The position numbers were made by a program, and so were the translations under genes. Source: JADKIH01 sp031427625 (lineage in GTDB: Bacteria; Bacteroidota; Bacteroidia; AKYH767-A; 2013-40CM-41-45). From it: a stretch of DNA of 9,678 nucleotides. Where the stretch lies: NCBI GenBank assembly GCA_031427625.1, contig JANPNV010000120.1, positions 1 to 9,678 on the forward strand, read 5' to 3'. Below, piece after piece: positions 6,188 to 9,678 of the stretch. How positions within the stretch are numbered: position 1 is the stretch's first letter; each line of letters starts with the position of its first letter. The notes under the pieces are model-generated. The model made no database searches. It was given only the letters and a program-made list of their open reading frames with translations, and was not told the origin of the DNA.

Positions 6188-7501
6188 ATGAAATCGCAGG
6201 GAGTAGAAACATCGAACACTGATTACCTCAGACAATTTCAAGAGGGGGAGAGTAAAATTATTCCGCAATTGCTGGAATTGAAGAAGCAGGCATTAACTAA
6301 CTTCGAGAAGCTGGGATTTCCAACTACGAAGAATGAGGAGTGGAAGTACACCAACGTTGCCGGTATTTTAAAAAGTAAATTTAACCAGGCCGGCGAACCG
6401 GGACTGTCAGTCAACGATATAAAATATTTCTTACCGGAAGACGCCAAGTCGATTCTTCTTGTATTCGAGAATGGAATATTTAATAAGAAGCTTTCTCACA
6501 TTGAAAATATTCCGGCAGGATTAACTGTAGGCGACATCAGCGAATTCTCAACTCATCATGCAGTAGTAAATCATCTCGGGAAAATCGCTCATCATAAGAA
6601 TGAAAGCTTCGTCGCATTAAATACGGCCATGTTTCATCAGGGCGCATTTATTTATGCCGATAAAAAATTCACTTCAGATCAGTCAATACACTTACTATTC
6701 GTAAACGATGCGCGAAAATCGCCAACAGTTTCCTATCCAAGAAATCTCGTCGTTGCGGAAAACGGAAGCTCGTTGAAAATATCGGAAAGTTATTACTCGA
6801 TGGATTCAGCAGAATCTTCATTTTGTAATTCTGTTACTGAAATGTTCATTCACGACAATGCTTCTGTAGAATTCTGTAAGAATGAATCAGAAAATAATAA
6901 TGATTTTCACATCGATTATACCAGTGCGTTTTTGCAGAGAGACTCAGTCTTAAATATGCATACCATTACATCGGGCGGAAAAATTGTAAGAAACAATCTC
7001 CGGATCGAATTGCTAAAAGAAAATGGTTCCGCACATCTTAATGGATTGATGGTGACGAATGGTGAGACTCATGTCGATAACCATTCCTTTGTTGATCATG
7101 CTAGTCCTAATTGCTACAGCAACGAATTGTATAAAGGAGTTCTTGATGATAAATCTCATGGTATCTTCAACGGAAGAATTTATGTTCGACGCGATGCTCA
7201 GAAAACAAATGCATATCAGTCGAATAAAAATATTTTACTTTCTGATGAGGCCTCCGTTAATTCGAAACCGCAACTTGAAATTTATGCTGACGATGTAAAG
7301 TGTAGTCACGGCGCTACTACAGGTCAGCTCGATCCGGAAGCAATGTTTTATCTTCGCTCGCGCGGAATCAGCGAAAATGAATCAAGAGCGTTACTTACAT
7401 CGGCGTTCGCTGAAGAGATACTCGATAGAATTACCATCGTTTCGCAGAGAGAAAAAATAAAAGATCTCATTCATTCCAGACTTAAGAAAGGAAGTGAGTA
7501 A
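6188..7501 (+). CDS. sufD: Fe-S scaffold subunit SufD
   Basis: SufD is the SufB paralogue that completes the SufBC2D complex and is needed for iron acquisition and cluster formation at the SufB-SufD interface. The 437-residue protein has the hallmark N-terminal motif GFPTTKNEEWKYTNV (43-57), a more divergent middle, and the conserved beta-helix end: HGIFNGRIYVRRDAQKTNA, SDEASVNSKPQLEIYADDV and CSHGATTGQLDPEAMFYL. C372 and H374 align with E. coli Cys358 and His360, the latter being the key interface residue. The start at 6188 follows the sufC stop by 3 nt. The TAA stop shares its last A with the sufS ATG (TAATG), which suggests termination-reinitiation. As is usual for SufD, it is less conserved than SufB. 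Confidence 0.97.
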   Translation: MKSQGVETSNTDYLRQFQEGESKIIPQLLELKKQALTNFEKLGFPTTKNEEWKYTNVAGILKSKFNQAGEPGLSVNDIKYFLPEDAKSILLVFENGIFNKKLSHIENIPAGLTVGDISEFSTHHAVVNHLGKIAHHKNESFVALNTAMFHQGAFIYADKKFTSDQSIHLLFVNDARKSPTVSYPRNLVVAENGSSLKISESYYSMDSAESSFCNSVTEMFIHDNASVEFCKNESENNNDFHIDYTSAFLQRDSVLNMHTITSGGKIVRNNLRIELLKENGSAHLNGLMVTNGETHVDNHSFVDHASPNCYSNELYKGVLDDKSHGIFNGRIYVRRDAQKTNAYQSNKNILLSDEASVNSKPQLEIYADDVKCSHGATTGQLDPEAMFYLRSRGISENESRALLTSAFAEEILDRITIVSQREKIKDLIHSRLKKGSE

Positions 7502-8757
7502 TGGAAAAAGTCCTTCACAGGCAAAGTTCATTAAGTAAAGTCGCTCTTGAAAAAATCAGGAACGATTTTCCTATACTCTCGGTAAAGGCACACAACAAGC
7601 ATCTTGTTTATTTCGATAATGCCGCAACTTCACAGAAGCCGCAGCAGGTTATCGATACGATGAATCGTTATTACTCATCAACCAACTCAAACATACATCG
7701 TGGCGTTCATTACCTCAGCGCGAAAGCATCTAAAGAATTTGATGATGTCCGTTTGAAGGTGCGTGACTTTATTAATGCATCATCAGAACGCGAAATAATT
7801 TTCGTAAGAGGAACGACAGAAGGAATCAACCTTGTAGCTTCTTCTTATGGCAGAAAAAATATTAAGACAGGAGATGAGATAATCATCACTGCTATGGAGC
7901 ATCACAGTAACATTGTGCCATGGCAGTTATTGTGTGAGGAAAAAGGAGCAACGCTGAAAGTTATTCCAATGACAGATGCCGGCGAACTTTTAATGGAAGA
8001 ATTTGAAAAAATGCTTTCAAGTAAAGTTAAGTTTGTCAGCATAACACTTGTCTCTAATTCACTCGGAACAATAAATCCCGCAAAGGAAATCATCCGCAAA
8101 GCGCATCAGTTAAATATTCCTGTTATGGTTGATGCAGCTCAGGCAATTATTCATGAGGTGATTGACGTTCAGGATCTCGACTGCGATTTCCTCGCATTCT
8201 CGGCTCATAAAATGCTTGGTCCAACAGGAGCAGGCGTTGTATACGGTAAAGAAAAACTTCTAGAAGATATGCCTCCTTATCAGGGCGGAGGAGAAATGAT
8301 TCAAAGCGTTTCATTCGAGAAAACAACTTGGAATGAAATACCATTTAAGTTTGAAGCGGGGACTCCTGATATTGCCGGAGTAATTGGCATGGGTGCCGCA
8401 ATCGATTATCTGAATAATATGGATCGTGATGCAGCATTCAGTCATGAACAGGATCTGTTACATCATGCAGAAGCCGGACTGAGTAAAATCGATGGAGTCA
8501 GATTGATTGGAACGGCAAAAGAAAAAGCTTCTGTAGTATCATTCATCATCGAAGGAGTAAATGCATTGGATGCCGGTATGTATCTCGATACACTTGGCAT
8601 CGCCGTACGAACAGGACATCATTGTACAGAACCCGTCATGACACGTCTCGGAATTCCCGGAACAATTCGCGCATCATTCCTGTTTTATAATACGATTGAA
8701 GAAGTGGATTTATTTCTCGACGGAGTAACAAAGGCAATTAGTTTTCTGAAAAGATGA
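7501..8757 (+). CDS. sufS: Cysteine desulfurase SufS (group II, PLP-dependent)
   Basis: SufS converts L-cysteine to L-alanine and holds the sulfur as a persulfide that passes to SufE. The 418 residues match SufS throughout: YFDNAATSQKP (37-47), RGTTEGINLVA (103-113), MEHHSNIVPWQ (132-142), D211 and Q214 in DAAQA around PLP, the Schiff-base lysine K237 in FSAHKMLGPTG, and the active-site cysteine C375 in RTGHHCTEPVM. The RxGHHC context and the absence of the long loop seen in IscS/NifS place it in group II. One oddity is L183 in SITLVSNSLGT, where E. coli SufS and most relatives have histidine (THVSNVLGT). The stop overlaps the sufE start as ATGA. SufS is expected to work only weakly without SufE, which is encoded next. 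Confidence 0.97.
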   Translation: MEKVLHRQSSLSKVALEKIRNDFPILSVKAHNKHLVYFDNAATSQKPQQVIDTMNRYYSSTNSNIHRGVHYLSAKASKEFDDVRLKVRDFINASSEREIIFVRGTTEGINLVASSYGRKNIKTGDEIIITAMEHHSNIVPWQLLCEEKGATLKVIPMTDAGELLMEEFEKMLSSKVKFVSITLVSNSLGTINPAKEIIRKAHQLNIPVMVDAAQAIIHEVIDVQDLDCDFLAFSAHKMLGPTGAGVVYGKEKLLEDMPPYQGGGEMIQSVSFEKTTWNEIPFKFEAGTPDIAGVIGMGAAIDYLNNMDRDAAFSHEQDLLHHAEAGLSKIDGVRLIGTAKEKASVVSFIIEGVNALDAGMYLDTLGIAVRTGHHCTEPVMTRLGIPGTIRASFLFYNTIEEVDLFLDGVTKAISFLKR

Positions 8758-9185
8758 TCATGAATATCGAAGAGACAGAAAAAGAAATTATTGAAGAGTT
8801 CGAATTGTTCGACGAATGGACTGAGAAGTATCATTACATCATCGAGCTCGGACAAAAACTTCCTGCTCTTGATGATAAATATAAGATTGATGAGAATAAA
8901 ATAAAAGGTTGTCAAAGCAGTGTGTGGCTTAACGCTTATGGAAAAGACGGACGAGTCTTTTTTGAAGCTGACAGCGATTCTGTTTTTGTGAAAGGCGAAA
9001 TTGGTTTGCTCATCCGTGTGTTATCTGGACAAAAACCGGAAGACATTGTTGAGACACAATTAAAATTCATTGACGCCATCGGCCTTCGTCAGCATATAGC
9101 AGTAACAAGAGCAAACGGATTAGCATCGATGATTAAACAAATGAAACTTTATGCATTGGGAGTTCAATCGCAACAATCAGCATGA
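8754..9185 (+). CDS. sufE: Sulfur acceptor protein SufE
   Basis: SufE accepts the persulfide sulfur from SufS and transfers it to SufB. The protein has 143 residues, normal for the family. The acceptor cysteine is C53 in IKGCQSSVWLNA, equivalent to E. coli Cys51 in GCQSQVW. Other family signs are the N-terminal helix ending in LPALDDKYKIDENK and the C-terminal GLRQHIAVTRANGLASM. Two starts are possible: ATG at 8754, which overlaps the sufS stop as ATGA, or ATG at 8760 (MNIEETEKE), six bases later. Both give the same functional protein. The end overlaps the sufT start as ATGA. This is SufE, not the zinc-containing SufU used by Firmicutes. Confidence 0.97.
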   Translation: MIMNIEETEKEIIEEFELFDEWTEKYHYIIELGQKLPALDDKYKIDENKIKGCQSSVWLNAYGKDGRVFFEADSDSVFVKGEIGLLIRVLSGQKPEDIVETQLKFIDAIGLRQHIAVTRANGLASMIKQMKLYALGVQSQQSA

Positions 9186-9523
9186 CAGAAATAAAAAACA
9201 CAGGCAATAAAGAAATCGTTCAACCATTACGCCAACGCGTCATCGACGTTTTGAAATCATGTTATGATCCAGAGATTCCTGTTGATATATACGAACTCGG
9301 ACTCATCTATGAAATTAATCTACTGGAAGGAAATGATGTACATGTTAAAATGACTCTTACCTCACCTGCCTGTCCGGTTGCTGAAACACTGCCGGTAGAA
9401 GTAGAGCAAAAAATAAAAAGTATAGCCGACGTCAACAATGCAAAAGTAGAAATCACCTTCGATCCCCCATGGGAAAAAGAGATGATGAGCGAAGAAGCGA
9501 AGCTTGAATTAGGAATGTGGTAA
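9182..9523 (+). CDS. sufT: SufT, MIP18/DUF59-family Fe-S maturation factor
   Basis: This 113-residue protein belongs to the MIP18 (DUF59) family. The core motifs are DPEIPVDIYELGLIYEI (29-45), TLTSPACPVAETLP with the conserved C64, and FDPPWEKEMMSEEAKLELGMW at the C-terminus, which must be read as two pieces (FDPPW, then MSEEAKLELGM). In bacteria SufT is an auxiliary factor for maturation of Fe-S proteins, probably at the delivery stage. The eukaryotic relative acts in the cytosolic Fe-S targeting complex. The ATG overlaps the sufE stop by 4 nt, so it belongs to the same coupled unit. It is a single-domain protein, without the ApbC/Mrp ATPase domain to which DUF59 is sometimes fused. Confidence 0.92.
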   Translation: MTEIKNTGNKEIVQPLRQRVIDVLKSCYDPEIPVDIYELGLIYEINLLEGNDVHVKMTLTSPACPVAETLPVEVEQKIKSIADVNNAKVEITFDPPWEKEMMSEEAKLELGMW

Positions 9524-9524
9524 A

Positions 9525-9547
9525 AATGCCATATTGAAATCGGCATT
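9525..9547 (+). other. Small inverted repeat between sufT and the DUF2480 gene
   Basis: AATGCC (9525-9530) and GGCATT (9542-9547) are perfect 6-bp complements around an 11-nt loop. They start just after the sufT stop. No T-tract follows, so it is not a convincing terminator. It might be a weak processing or pausing site, or chance. Confidence 0.25.
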
Positions 9548-9561
9548 AAGATAGAATCACA

Positions 9562-9678
9562 ATGGAAATTATTAATAAGGTATCTCAAAGCGGATTAGTC
9601 ACCATCGACCTGGAAGATTTTTATGTTCCTGGTGAAAGGGTATTGTTCGATTTGAAGGGTTGGCTGTTCGAAGAATTA
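9562..9678 (+). CDS. DUF2480 family protein, N-terminal part, cut by the right edge
   Basis: An ATG at 9562 opens a frame with no stop for the 39 codons left in the window. It begins MEIINKVSQSGLVTIDLED, then FYVPGERVLFDLKGWLFEEL. This matches my memory of DUF2480 proteins, which begin with an (E)IVNKVAQSG-x-ITLDLEDFY motif and continue with VVFDLKDFLF. The family is uncharacterised and, as far as I know, largely restricted to Bacteroidota, where it is often found beside suf genes. The gap to sufT is 38 nt with only a weak hairpin, so it is probably the next gene of the SUF transcript. Its function is unknown. Context suggests a link to Fe-S assembly, which is inference. Confidence 0.85.
   Translation, partial: MEIINKVSQSGLVTIDLEDFYVPGERVLFDLKGWLFEEL

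Overview
The window looks like part of a Bacteroidota chromosome. Four things point there: a secreted protein with a type IX secretion (T9SS) C-terminal sorting domain, a promoter of the Bacteroidota type (TTG, 20 nt, TAnnTTTG) upstream of the SUF genes, a DUF2480 gene at the right edge, and the generally AT-rich sequence without strong Shine-Dalgarno sites. I cannot name a genus.

Left third (1 to about 2300), accessory DNA. The window opens in the last codons of a REP-associated tyrosine transposase (RAYT, IS200-like). About 50 bp later comes an imperfect palindrome of the REP type (GGCGGAATC, 27-nt loop, GATTCCGCC). A second full copy and an extra half copy lie at 1761-1856, so the repeats bracket the T9SS-exported beta-propeller gene (239-1744). 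After the repeats, on the minus strand, is a small gene of unknown function that appears to carry a one-base frameshift.

Middle (2300-3520). thiL (thiamine-monophosphate kinase) is on the minus strand. It is bordered on both sides by short heptanucleotide repeats (TCTTNNN on the plus strand). The left array supplies the thiL stop codon. The right array contains the promoter of the SUF genes.

Right two thirds (3521 to the end), the SUF iron-sulfur cluster assembly locus on the plus strand, in the order sufA-sufB-sufC-sufD-sufS-sufE-sufT and then a DUF2480 gene cut by the window edge. SufS removes sulfur from cysteine and SufE accepts it. The SufB-SufC-SufD ATPase scaffold builds the cluster. 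The A-type protein SufA and the MIP18-family protein SufT act in carrying or delivering clusters to targets. From sufC to sufT the genes touch or overlap by 1-4 nt, so they are almost certainly co-transcribed and translationally coupled. A hairpin plus T-tract at the end of sufA suggests that sufA may be partly uncoupled from sufB onward. No Fe-S regulator gene (IscR or SufR type) is visible in the window. The most noteworthy signals are the RAYT/REP bracket, the frameshifted small gene, the heptamer arrays, the putative sufA attenuator and the DUF2480 linkage.
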